Shown piece by piece: positions 52,033 through 60,590 of a DNA stretch of 64,000 bases. How positions within the stretch are numbered: the stretch's first letter is position 1; every line of letters begins with the position of its first letter. This DNA is from Acidobacteriaceae bacterium. Lineage in GTDB: Bacteria; Acidobacteriota; Terriglobia; Terriglobales; Acidobacteriaceae. The notes under the pieces were generated by a model. The model was given only the letters and a program-made list of their open reading frames with translations, did no database searches and had not been told where the DNA came from. The stretch spans positions 18,858 to 82,857 of the forward strand of contig JASHNS010000062.1 in the NCBI GenBank assembly GCA_030041515.1. Reading direction: 5' to 3'. Position numbers and translations under genes: made by a program.

Positions 52033-54525
52033 CTATGCGGATACAGGTTCTCCAGCGGGACCCCGTAACGGCCTCACACTCCCGGCGCGCATCAGCGATG
52101 GCACGGCCTCGGCCCGCTGCGGCCGCGCGAACAGAAATCCCTGCAGCATGTCGCAGTTCATGTTGGCCAGCGCCTCGGCCTGTTCCGGCCGCTCCACGCC
52201 TTCCGCCACTACCTGCAGGCCCAGACTGTGCGCCAGCGAAAGGATCGCCTCTACCAGCGCACGGGTGCCGTCCGGCTCACACACCCTTTCCACAAAGGAA
52301 CGGTCGATCTTCAACGTCTCGATGGGCAACTGGTGCAGATGCTGCAGAGACGAGTACCCCGTTCCAAAATCGTCGACAGCAAAATGCACGCCCATCTCCG
52401 CCAGATCGCGCATTTGCCTGGCCACGTCTTCCATATTGCGCATGACCGCCGTTTCCGTGACCTCGAATTGCAGGTCCTCCGGGGACGCCCTCAGTTCCGC
52501 GAGGGCTTCCCGCACCTGCACGGAGAAATCGACGCGCATGAACTGGAGCGGAGATACGTTGATCGCGATCCGCGGCACTGTGAATCCCTCCTGCCGCCAT
52601 ACCTCGCGTTGCCGGCATACCTCCCGCAGCACCCAGTACCCTACCGGGACGATCAGCCCGCTCTCCTCCGCGATGGGAATGAACCGGTCCGGGCTCACTA
52701 TTCCATAACGAGGATGATGCAGCCGCAACAGCGCCTCCAGTCCGCACAAACTGCCGTCCACCGCATACTGGGGCTGGTAATACATTTCGAACCCGCCCTC
52801 CTTCAACGCCCGCCGCATGAACATCTCCAGTTCATTCGCTTCGGCCGTCGACTGGCTGATCTCCTGCGAGACCAGCGCGAAATCGTTCCCGCCAGATCGT
52901 TTCACTCGGTACATGGCCGCGTCCGCGCTTCGCCACAGTTCCGCGGCGTCCGTGCCGTGGTCCGGGTAAAGCGCTACTCCGAAGCTCGCAGTCATATCGA
53001 TGGGATACTGATCCACCACCAGCGGCTTGCGCAGCGCCATCAGCAAATCTTCCGCGATTTTCTCTGCGTCCGCGGCGCAGGCGAGATCTCCGACAACCGC
53101 GGCGAATTCTTCGCCGCCGGATCGCGCCACGGTATCCGCTCCGCGGAGCCGGCTTCGCAGCCGTTCGGCCACCTGCTTCAGGCACAAATCTCCGACCGTA
53201 TGACCATAGGTGTCGTTGATCTGTTTAAAACGATCCAGATCCAGACAAATCACCGCCGCCTTTTTTCCGTGCCGCTCCGCCGTCGCCAACGCCTGCTCCA
53301 TACGATCCAGCAGAAGCAGTCGATTGGGCAGCCCGGTCAACATGTCGTGGTGCGCCTGGTACAGAAGCCGATGGTGCAATTGCTGCCGCTCTGTCACATC
53401 CAGCGCCAGCGAAAACCGCGCCTTCCGGCCACGAAAGCGGATGCCATGCGATGAAACTTCCACCTGGATACGCCGTCCGTCACGCAGAATGTGCGTCCAT
53501 GGCCCCGACACCACCACGCTGTCGCGATTGCCCAGATTCGAGATCGTCTGCTCCAGCGCTTCCACATCCTCCGGCGGCCGAATATCCCGCAGGGTCATCT
53601 TCCGAAACTCGCTCTCCGTGTAGCCGTACCTTTGCGTCGCCGCATCGTTCACCGTGAGAAACCGCAGCGTGTCCGTATCGAAAATCCACATGGGGTGTGG
53701 ATGGTTCTCAAACATCAGCCGGTACTCCTGAAAGCGGTCGTCAGCCTCCCGCTTCTGCTCTTCCAACAGCGTCAGGATCATGCCGAACGCCACAAAATAC
53801 ACGGGCACGTCCCAAACGGCGGGCGAGATCAGTGCGTGCGGCCGCAGCCAGGCCAGCAGCAACGCCGCCGGAAAAACGGCTCCCCAGGCGAGGAGTCCGA
53901 GGACGGCGGCCAGCACTCCAGCTGAGGCGCGAGGAAAATCCTCCCAATAGAGAACTGCATTCAGCAAGAAGAGTTCCCATCCGATGGCGTGAACACTCAG
54001 TTCGGGCCGGCCGGCCCGCAAAGTGAGCCACACCATCCAGACTGTTGCGCTGGCGACGATCGTCAACCCCCATCGACGAACGACGCGAGCCCGCGCTGCC
54101 TGTGGCAATCGGGGGCCGATGCGCAGAATCGCCATAACGCATGCGGCTTCAACCAGCAGGGCCAACGCCAGCATGACTCCGCGGGGGGCGTTACTCCAGA
54201 AGGCTGCGATGCCCACATAAACCGTAGCTGGAACCGTCAGCAGAATTGCCGTTCCTGCAAGCTTCGCCGCTTCCTCCTGAATAAACGATGAGGAAAGCAC
54301 GAAGCAGGCCGCGCACAGAATCAGCGCTGCCATTTCCGCCCACGCCATAACATCGGCGGCCCCGCGGTTCGCGGTGCCGTACATGCGGAATCCAAAATCA
54401 AGGAGGACAAAGAGCCAGCCCAGCAGCCAAAAGCGGGTGCGCCACGTTGCATGGCCGCGGTGAATGGAGCCGAACAGCAGCACCAGCAGGCCGATGATCA
54501 CCATGTCGAGAAGGGTCTTCTGCAT
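52033..54525 (-). CDS. Membrane PAS-GGDEF-EAL c-di-GMP protein
   Basis: 830 residues. Seven or so N-terminal membrane helices (1-250) are followed by a PAS domain (EYRLMFENHPHPMWIFDTDTLRFLTVNDAATQRYGY), a GGDEF domain with active-site GGEEF (about 468) and LDLDRFKQINDTYGH, and an EAL domain with EAL (about 595), DDFGTGYSSL and EGVE. Both catalytic sites look complete, so it could make and degrade c-di-GMP. It is the gene just upstream of the exopolysaccharide export unit on the same strand, which suggests control of polymer production. Confidence 0.92.
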   Translation of the reverse strand: MQKTLLDMVIIGLLVLLFGSIHRGHATWRTRFWLLGWLFVLLDFGFRMYGTANRGAADVMAWAEMAALILCAACFVLSSSFIQEEAAKLAGTAILLTVPATVYVGIAAFWSNAPRGVMLALALLVEAACVMAILRIGPRLPQAARARVVRRWGLTIVASATVWMVWLTLRAGRPELSVHAIGWELFLLNAVLYWEDFPRASAGVLAAVLGLLAWGAVFPAALLLAWLRPHALISPAVWDVPVYFVAFGMILTLLEEQKREADDRFQEYRLMFENHPHPMWIFDTDTLRFLTVNDAATQRYGYTESEFRKMTLRDIRPPEDVEALEQTISNLGNRDSVVVSGPWTHILRDGRRIQVEVSSHGIRFRGRKARFSLALDVTERQQLHHRLLYQAHHDMLTGLPNRLLLLDRMEQALATAERHGKKAAVICLDLDRFKQINDTYGHTVGDLCLKQVAERLRSRLRGADTVARSGGEEFAAVVGDLACAADAEKIAEDLLMALRKPLVVDQYPIDMTASFGVALYPDHGTDAAELWRSADAAMYRVKRSGGNDFALVSQEISQSTAEANELEMFMRRALKEGGFEMYYQPQYAVDGSLCGLEALLRLHHPRYGIVSPDRFIPIAEESGLIVPVGYWVLREVCRQREVWRQEGFTVPRIAINVSPLQFMRVDFSVQVREALAELRASPEDLQFEVTETAVMRNMEDVARQMRDLAEMGVHFAVDDFGTGYSSLQHLHQLPIETLKIDRSFVERVCEPDGTRALVEAILSLAHSLGLQVVAEGVERPEQAEALANMNCDMLQGFLFARPQRAEAVPSLMRAGSVRPLRGPAGEPVSA

Positions 54526-54710
54526 CGTCCCGCGGGCTCTGTGTTCAATGAGCGATGAGTCCGCTTGAGACTACCTCGGCAACCTCCGGCATTCAAGCGA
54601 TTTATTTGCCGGCGCCCTCTTTGCAGCCAACTGCGCCGACGCGAATTCAACGGCGGTTCGCCTCAATTCCATCGCGCTCGGGCCCTCAGTTGCCCTGCTA
54701 CACTCCTGGC

Positions 54711-55400
54711 ATGTCGTCAGTACTGCCTCGCGCGGGATCGCGCGGCTTCTTCCTTACCTTCGAGGGACCTGACGGTTCCGGCAAATCCACCCAGCTGCGC
54801 AAACTGGCCGCTCACCTTGAAGCAACGGGGCACTCTGTTGTGGTGACGCGCCAGCCTGGAGGCACGCACGTCGGCGATCGAATCCGCGCCATCCTTCTCG
54901 ATTCCCAAACCGAGAAACTCGCTTCGATGACCGAGCTGGGGCTGATGTTTTCCGATCGCGCGCAGGCCATCGCGGAAGTCATTCGCCCCGCTCTCGACCA
55001 GGGCCGCATCGTCCTTTGCGATCGCTACACCGATTCCACCGAGGCGTATCAGGGCGGAGGCCGTCAGCTTGGCAGTGATGTCGTGCTGCGCATGCACGGC
55101 ATGATGTGCGGCGGTCTCCAGCCCGATCTGACCATCCTCCTGCTCGCTGACTTCGACCGTTCGCTCGCACGTGCGCGCCGCCGCAACGACCGTACCGCCG
55201 CGTTCGCACCCAATGAGGGGCGCTTCGAGAGCGAGAACCGCGATTTCCACCGCCGTGTTTATCTGAAATATCGCGAGATAGCCGCGCGGGAACCGGGCCG
55301 CGTTTTCGTCATCGAAGGCGACCAGCCCATCGATGCGATTCACCAGCAAATCCTCGCGCTGGTGGATCAGAAGCTTCGCGCGCTCGCGGCCGTGAGCTAA
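54711..55400 (+). CDS. tmk: Thymidylate kinase
   Basis: 229 residues from ATG 54711; a longer frame from 54555 lacks support. It phosphorylates dTMP to dTDP. P-loop FEGPDGSGKST (about 18-27), DRYTDSTEAYQGGGRQL with the DR(Y/F) motif, and a LID region RRRNDRTAAFAPNEGRFESE are present. It is divergent from the PAS-GGDEF-EAL gene. A short hairpin (CCGGATC, GATCCGG) follows its stop but has no T-run. Confidence 0.92.
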   Translation: MSSVLPRAGSRGFFLTFEGPDGSGKSTQLRKLAAHLEATGHSVVVTRQPGGTHVGDRIRAILLDSQTEKLASMTELGLMFSDRAQAIAEVIRPALDQGRIVLCDRYTDSTEAYQGGGRQLGSDVVLRMHGMMCGGLQPDLTILLLADFDRSLARARRRNDRTAAFAPNEGRFESENRDFHRRVYLKYREIAAREPGRVFVIEGDQPIDAIHQQILALVDQKLRALAAVS

Positions 55401-55552
55401 GGCCGGATCGACGAGATCCGGTCGGCAGAAAATCATTCAGCTAAGCGCCCTCAGGCGAAGACTTCGAGGCGAGACACTCGTTGATCGTTTGTTGGCGGAT
55501 CGGATTTGCGCTGACGGTGGTCATCAGCGAACCGGTTTCTGGCTCCCCTCGC

Positions 55553-55568
55553 TGTCCGTTTTCGGACA
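55553..55568 (+). promoter_or_regulatory. Palindrome, upstream activator site 1
   Basis: TGTCCGTTTTCGGACA is a perfect 6-bp inverted repeat with a 4-bp centre. It lies about 112 bp before the start predicted from the sigma54-like promoter, a normal distance for an NtrC-type enhancer site. Confidence 0.6.
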
Positions 55569-55572
55569 CCCG

Positions 55573-55588
55573 TTTCCGATTTCGGCCA
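55573..55588 (+). promoter_or_regulatory. Degenerate palindrome, upstream activator site 2
   Basis: TTTCCGATTTCGGCCA matches site 1 in 12 of 16 positions and starts exactly 20 bp after it, two helical turns, so two dimers could bind on the same face of the DNA. Confidence 0.5.
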
Positions 55589-55645
55589 CTTCCCCTTCGC
55601 AGGGCAGCTGCGCCATTCTTACTAACCTCTCCAAAGTCAAGAGCT

Positions 55646-55660
55646 TGGCAGCCCGATTGG
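55646..55660 (+). promoter_or_regulatory. Sigma54-like promoter of the exporter operon
   Basis: TGGCAGCCCGATTGG fits the -24/-12 pattern (TGGCA, correct spacing, TTG) but has G in place of C at -12. It lies downstream of two palindromes, and the operon encodes a sigma54 activator. The predicted start (about 55672) is 21 bp before ATG 55693. Confidence 0.45.
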
Positions 55661-55692
55661 AATGGAGGAACACATGCAGCTATGCCTGACCA

Positions 55693-56958
55693 ATGGATAT
55701 CGCTCGCCCAGACATTCGGAAGAAGAAGCGTCGCCGTCAGATCGTGATCGGCTCTATCGTTGCAGTCTTGGTCGCAGGCGCCGCCTGGGGCGTGATGCAC
55801 CTGAAACCGGCCATTCCGACAGTCGACGCCAGTGTGATCTGGCCCGAGACCGTTAAGCGCGGCGACATGACGGTTCAGGTGCGCGGCCTCGGAACCCTTG
55901 TTCCCCGGGAGGAAAGCATTCGCCTCATTCCCGCCCAAACCGACGCCACCGTCGTCAGCATCCGTGTCCTCCCGGGAGCCATGGTCAAACCGGATACGGT
56001 GGTGATGATACTGTCGGATCCCGAACTCCAGCAGCAGCTGCTGAACGCACAGCTGGCCGTGAAGGGCGCTGAAGCCGACTACCGCAATCTGCAGGCACAG
56101 CTTCAGAACACCCTGATGGGCACCAAGTCCACCGCGGCACAGGTCGACGCTCAATATAGTCAGGCGAAACTCACGGCTGATACTGATGAGCAGCTTTACA
56201 AGCTGGGAGTCATCAGCGGCGAACAGGAATATCAGGCCAAGAGCACCGCGGAACAGCTGACCACGCAGCACCAGCTAAGCCAGGAGCAGCTGCAGGTCCA
56301 GCAGCAATCCATCGAGGTCCAGCTGGCCTCGGAGCAGACCAAAATCGACCAGGCCAAGGCTCAGTTGGATCTCTATCAAAAGCAGGAGGAGGCGCTCAAT
56401 GTCACGCCCGGCATCGCGGGCGTGCTGGCTTCGCTGCCCAGTCCGGTTTCGGTGGGCCAGCACATCACCGCCGGGACCTCGGTGGCCGAAGTGATCATCC
56501 CCAATCAGCTCAAGGCATCGCTGCAGATCGCCGAGACGCAGGCCAACAACATTCAGCTGGGCCAGCCCGCCGAAATCGACACCCATAACGGCATCGTTCC
56601 CGGCCATGTTACCCGGATTGATCCCTCAGTATTGAACGGAACGCGCACCGTTGACGTAGCACTCGATGGGCCCCTGCCGTCCGGGGCGGTTCCCGATCTG
56701 AGTGTGGACGGCACGATCGATCTCGCGCAGCTCCACGATGTACTGCATGTGGGGCGCCCGGCATTTGGCAATGCGGACAGCACCATCAGCCTTTTCCGCA
56801 TTAACCCCGACGGCAAGACCGCTACTCGGGTGCAGGTGAAGGTAGGTCAGGCTTCAGTGACCGAGATACAGATTCTCAGTGGACTCAAGGAAGGGGATCG
56901 TGTGATCCTTTCCGACATGTCCCGGTACGACAACACGGACGAGGTTCGTCTCGACTAG
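55693..56958 (+). CDS. MacA-like periplasmic adaptor (HlyD family)
   Basis: 421 residues. A basic N-terminus (DIRKKKRRRQ) and one membrane helix (about 17-37) precede a MacA/HlyD layout: lipoyl half DATVVSIRVLPGAMVKPDTVVMIL, a long Gln-rich coiled-coil hairpin (about 115-230), and the second half VTPGIAGVLASLPSPVSVGQHITAGTSVAEV, then barrel and membrane-proximal parts. GGAGGA lies 24 bp upstream, too far to be ideal for ATG 55693. It would bridge an inner-membrane transporter to the TolC-like protein encoded in the same operon. Confidence 0.88.
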   Translation: MDIARPDIRKKKRRRQIVIGSIVAVLVAGAAWGVMHLKPAIPTVDASVIWPETVKRGDMTVQVRGLGTLVPREESIRLIPAQTDATVVSIRVLPGAMVKPDTVVMILSDPELQQQLLNAQLAVKGAEADYRNLQAQLQNTLMGTKSTAAQVDAQYSQAKLTADTDEQLYKLGVISGEQEYQAKSTAEQLTTQHQLSQEQLQVQQQSIEVQLASEQTKIDQAKAQLDLYQKQEEALNVTPGIAGVLASLPSPVSVGQHITAGTSVAEVIIPNQLKASLQIAETQANNIQLGQPAEIDTHNGIVPGHVTRIDPSVLNGTRTVDVALDGPLPSGAVPDLSVDGTIDLAQLHDVLHVGRPAFGNADSTISLFRINPDGKTATRVQVKVGQASVTEIQILSGLKEGDRVILSDMSRYDNTDEVRLD

Positions 56959-56986
56959 TTAAAATCCTCACTAAGTGGAGAGCAGG

Positions 56987-57706
56987 ATGGAAAACAATTC
57001 AGCGCTGATTGCCATTGAGGGCCTGACCAAGGTCTTCTACACCGACGAAATCGAGACGCACGCGCTGTCCGGCGTCCACATGAAGATCGACAAGGGAGAG
57101 TACGTCGCCATCTCGGGACCTTCCGGCTGCGGCAAGTCCACGCTGCTCTCCATCATCGGGCTGCTCGACACGCCCACGGGCGGCAGCTATATGCTGAACA
57201 GCCATGCGGTGGAAAACCTGAACTTCTCGCAGCGCTCGCGCATCCGCAACCAGGAGATCGGGTTCATCTTCCAGAGCTTCAACCTGATCGGCGACCTGAC
57301 GGTCTACGAGAACGTGGAGCTGCCGCTGACCTACCGCTCCGGGATGCCGGCGGCCGAGCGCAAGCGGCGGGTGCAGGAGTCGCTGGAACGCGTCAGCATG
57401 GCGCATCGCATCCGGCACTATCCGTCGCAGCTCTCCGGCGGTCAGCAGCAACGTGTTGCTGTGGCGCGCGCGCTGGCCGGGTCGCCCTCGATCCTGCTGG
57501 CCGACGAGCCGACCGGCAATCTGGACTCGCGCAATGCCGAGGCGGTGATGGAGCTGCTCCAGAATCTGCATCGCGAAGGCGCGACCATCTGTATGGTCAC
57601 ACACGATCCGCGCTTCGCGCGCCACGCCGATCGCCAGATTCACCTCTTCGACGGCAAGGTAGTCGCCGAGGGCGAGGCGCTCGAACAGGTTCTCGAAGTG
57701 AAGTGA
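56987..57706 (+). CDS. MacB/LolD-type ABC ATPase, first
   Basis: 239 residues from ATG 56987 (GGAGAGCAGG upstream). Walker A GPSGCGKST, Q-loop FIFQSFNLI, signature LSGGQQQRVAVARAL, Walker [14 protein letters not shown] and switch His VTHD are complete. The class normally pairs with an FtsX/MacB-type permease, but no permease is encoded in this operon within the window. It begins 28 bp after the adaptor stop. The second ATPase follows after a 134-bp repeat-bearing gap. Confidence 0.9.
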   Translation: MENNSALIAIEGLTKVFYTDEIETHALSGVHMKIDKGEYVAISGPSGCGKSTLLSIIGLLDTPTGGSYMLNSHAVENLNFSQRSRIRNQEIGFIFQSFNLIGDLTVYENVELPLTYRSGMPAAERKRRVQESLERVSMAHRIRHYPSQLSGGQQQRVAVARALAGSPSILLADEPTGNLDSRNAEAVMELLQNLHREGATICMVTHDPRFARHADRQIHLFDGKVVAEGEALEQVLEVK

Positions 57707-57711
57707 GCGGG

Positions 57712-57739
57712 CAGCTGCCAGCGGTCAGCCGCCGACAGC
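57712..57739. repeat. Degenerate heptamer array between the two ATPase genes
   Basis: CAGCTGC, CAGCGGT, CAGCCGC, CGACAGC. A related inverted segment, GGCTGCTGACAGCT, lies at 57817-57830, just before the second ATPase start. The two could pair. This is the place where permease genes would be expected in a complete exporter operon. Confidence 0.5.
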
Positions 57740-57840
57740 AGCCTGTCTGAAATCAGCCACAGCGGCCGAATCTCCGGCAGCCACAGTAGAGTTCTGTGTG
57801 CTGGCCGCCGGAAGCTGGCTGCTGACAGCTTAGGAAGATC

Positions 57841-58545
57841 ATGATTCAGCTCAGGCACATCGAACGGAGTTACAAGACCGGTCCCACGCAGACCTGGGTG
57901 CTGCGCCGCGTCGGCCTCGAGATTCGCGAAGGCGAATTCGTCACCATCATGGGCCCCTCCGGCGCCGGGAAATCGTCGCTGCTGAATGTCCTCGCCCTGC
58001 TCGACGATCAGTGGCTGGGCGAATACTGGTTCAAGGACCAGCCTGTCCACGCGCTCAACCGCCGCCAGCGCGCCGACCTCGCCCGCCGCCACATCGGCAT
58101 GGTCTTCCAAAGCTATCATCTGCTGGACGATCTCACGGTCCAGGAAAACATCGACCTCCCTCTTTCCTACAAGGACATTCCCCGCCAGCAGCGGCAGGGC
58201 CTCGTCGCCGACACTCTCGACCGCTTCAATATTGTCGGGAAAAAGGATCTCTTCCCGTCGCAGCTCTCCGGCGGCCAGCAGCAGCTGGTCGGGATTGCGC
58301 GCGCCGTCATCCACTCGCCGGCCCTGCTGCTCGCCGACGAGCCCACTGGCAATCTCCATTCCACGCAGGCAAAGGAAATCATGGAGCTGTTTCGCGAGCT
58401 GAATCAGCAGGGCGTCACCATCGTGCAGGTCACACATTCCGAAGTCAACGCCGCTTATGGGTCGCGCGTGATCGAGTTGCGCGACGGCTGGCTGGTGGCC
58501 GATACCGCCAATCCCAGTATTTCCGCGGAGGTGAGCGCATCGTGA
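57841..58545 (+). CDS. MacB/LolD-type ABC ATPase, second, with altered D-loop
   Basis: 234 residues. Walker [11 protein letters not shown]-loop MVFQSYHLL, signature [15 protein letters not shown], Walker [14 protein letters not shown] and switch His VTHS. The D-loop Asp (NLDS in the first ATPase) is His here (NLHS), which may weaken its own ATP site if it pairs with the first ATPase. The final TGA overlaps the GTG start of the TolC-like gene. As for the first ATPase, no permease partner is visible. Confidence 0.88.
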   Translation: MIQLRHIERSYKTGPTQTWVLRRVGLEIREGEFVTIMGPSGAGKSSLLNVLALLDDQWLGEYWFKDQPVHALNRRQRADLARRHIGMVFQSYHLLDDLTVQENIDLPLSYKDIPRQQRQGLVADTLDRFNIVGKKDLFPSQLSGGQQQLVGIARAVIHSPALLLADEPTGNLHSTQAKEIMELFRELNQQGVTIVQVTHSEVNAAYGSRVIELRDGWLVADTANPSISAEVSAS

Positions 58546-60512
58546 CCGCTCAACGCTGTATGGTGAACACCGTTAGCTTTTCCGTGCTCTTTGCTCTGTG
58601 CTCTGTGCTTTGCCTTGCCCAGGCCGCCCCCAGCGCACCGGCGCCGGTTACCTCCACGCAACCCACCATCGCTCAGCAGGCGCAACAGGCGCAACAGCAG
58701 CCTCTCGCGGGCCAGCAGGCCTTCCGCATCAGGATGCCGCATTCTCGCAATCCCTTTGCGGCGTACATGCCGTCGACCGCGCCTCCGGTGGATCTGAAGA
58801 ACTCGCCCCGCCTCTACGACCTGATGCGCGACGGCAAGCTCTATATATCTCTGCGCGACGCGATCGCGCTGGCGATCGAGAACAATCTGGATCTGGCCTA
58901 TTTCCGCTACAACTTCCCGATCGCGCAGACCGATCTGGCGCGGACGAAAGCCGGCGGCGTGGCCAACGGCGTCGACACCAACATTGTGCAGTCCACACAG
59001 GGGGGCGGATTCGGTTCGTCCGGCGGCGGCTCAACCTCCAGCGGGCTCTCCGCGGCCGGAGCCGGCGGCATCGTGACCTCGGCACTCGGCGCCGGCGCAG
59101 CCGTGCCTTCGTTCGACCCGTATCTCACCTTTCAGGGCGGCGTCGATCACACACGTTCGCAGGAGCCCACAATCTTCCAATATGGCGTGCCCATCCTTGA
59201 GACCAACACCATCGAGGCCTCCGGGAGCTTCAGCCAGTCGTTTCCGCTCGGAACCAACCTTTCAGTCCAATACCTGGGCGACCGCCAGACAGTCAACAGC
59301 CCTTACGAGGTCGTCAATCCGCAGCTCTACGCTCAGTTCAAAGCCGAAATCAATCAACCCCTCCTCGCCGGTTTCGGCCTGGCCAGCAACGAGCGATACA
59401 TTCACATCGCCCGTCGCAACCTCGACATCACCAATTACGCCTTTGAAGCGCAGGTGATCGCCACGGTCACCCAAATCGAGGACATTTACTGGAATCTCGT
59501 CGATGCCTATGAGGACGAGCAGGTGAGCGCGCGTTCTCTGGACTTCGCCCGGCAGACCCTCTCCGACGATCAGAAGCAACTCGACCTCCATGCGATTCCC
59601 GCCCTCCAGGTCATGCAGGACGAAACCGCCGTCGCCACCAGCGAAGGCAACCTGACCGTCGCCCGCGCCAACCTGCGGCTTTACGAACTGCAGATGAAAA
59701 ACGCCCTCACCAAGACCGATGACGCCACCATTGATGAGATGCCGGTCGTCCCCCTCGATCTCACCGGCGCTCCCGACCCCAACGCCAATAAGCCCATCGC
59801 TCAACTCATCACCGAAGCCGAGAAGTATCGTCCCGAGGTGCACGTCTACCAGGAGCAGGCCCAGATCCAGCAGGCGAACCTGAAGGGCGTGAACAGCGAA
59901 CTGCTTCCTACGCTGAATATGTACGCCTTCTATCTGGGCGCAGGCATTGGCGGCCCCAAGGATCCCTATTGCGATCTGGGCATTGCCAGCAACGGGGTGA
60001 ACGAGTGTGCCAGTGATCTGCCCACCGGCTTCGGAGGCATGTTCGAGAACACGTTCAATTACTCGTCGCCGGAATACCAGGTCGGCATGACCCTCAACAT
60101 CAATTTGCGCAACCGCGTGGTGAAGGCCGACCAGTTCCGCGCCGTGCTCCAGTACCGCCAGAGCCAGATCACCTACGAGGAGAACTCGAAGAGCATTCGC
60201 TTCGACGTGCGCAACTCGCAGTTTGCCCTCGAACAGGCAAAAGCTCGCGTCCAGGCCGCGCAGCAGGCTCGCGACCTTGCCCAACGTACCTTCGACATCA
60301 CGAAACAGGAACAGCAACTCGGCGCCAAATCCAGCTATGACGTTCTCTCGGCCGAGAACCTCCTCGCCCAGGCGGAATCCGCCTACGACGACGCCGAAAC
60401 CAACTTTGAAAAGGCGAAGGTCGACATTGACCGCGCCACCGGCGAAACGCTGCAGATCACCGGCGTCTCCATCGACGACGCGAAATCCGGCGTCGTCACC
60501 CACATGCCGTAG
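58542..60512 (+). CDS. TolC-family outer-membrane channel protein
   Basis: 656 residues from GTG 58542, which overlaps the ATPase stop and has GGAGGTGAG upstream. A signal peptide (LFALCSVLCLAQA) is encoded partly by a TGTGCTC heptamer array. A Gln-rich segment and a Gly/Ser-rich loop (about 150-190) come before two OEP repeats with long helices (IEDIYWNLVDAYEDEQVSARSLDFARQTLSD and RFDVRNSQFALEQAKARVQAAQQARDLAQRTFDI). It would form the exit duct for the exporter. It is longer than E. coli TolC because of the N-terminal region. Confidence 0.88.
   Translation: MTAQRCMVNTVSFSVLFALCSVLCLAQAAPSAPAPVTSTQPTIAQQAQQAQQQPLAGQQAFRIRMPHSRNPFAAYMPSTAPPVDLKNSPRLYDLMRDGKLYISLRDAIALAIENNLDLAYFRYNFPIAQTDLARTKAGGVANGVDTNIVQSTQGGGFGSSGGGSTSSGLSAAGAGGIVTSALGAGAAVPSFDPYLTFQGGVDHTRSQEPTIFQYGVPILETNTIEASGSFSQSFPLGTNLSVQYLGDRQTVNSPYEVVNPQLYAQFKAEINQPLLAGFGLASNERYIHIARRNLDITNYAFEAQVIATVTQIEDIYWNLVDAYEDEQVSARSLDFARQTLSDDQKQLDLHAIPALQVMQDETAVATSEGNLTVARANLRLYELQMKNALTKTDDATIDEMPVVPLDLTGAPDPNANKPIAQLITEAEKYRPEVHVYQEQAQIQQANLKGVNSELLPTLNMYAFYLGAGIGGPKDPYCDLGIASNGVNECASDLPTGFGGMFENTFNYSSPEYQVGMTLNINLRNRVVKADQFRAVLQYRQSQITYEENSKSIRFDVRNSQFALEQAKARVQAAQQARDLAQRTFDITKQEQQLGAKSSYDVLSAENLLAQAESAYDDAETNFEKAKVDIDRATGETLQITGVSIDDAKSGVVTHMP
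58583..58610. repeat. Heptamer array (TGTGCTC) inside the TolC signal peptide
   Basis: CGTGCTC, TTTGCTC, TGTGCTC, TGTGCTT. The period of 7 encodes part of the hydrophobic core of the signal peptide, so an intergenic-type repeat has been used as coding sequence. Confidence 0.5.
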
Positions 60513-60590
60513 AATTCCAGCAACTCAATGAGCTCATTCGATCGAGCAGCAAGCTAAACCGTAAGTCGTAACCCCGAACGTTACTTTCTC

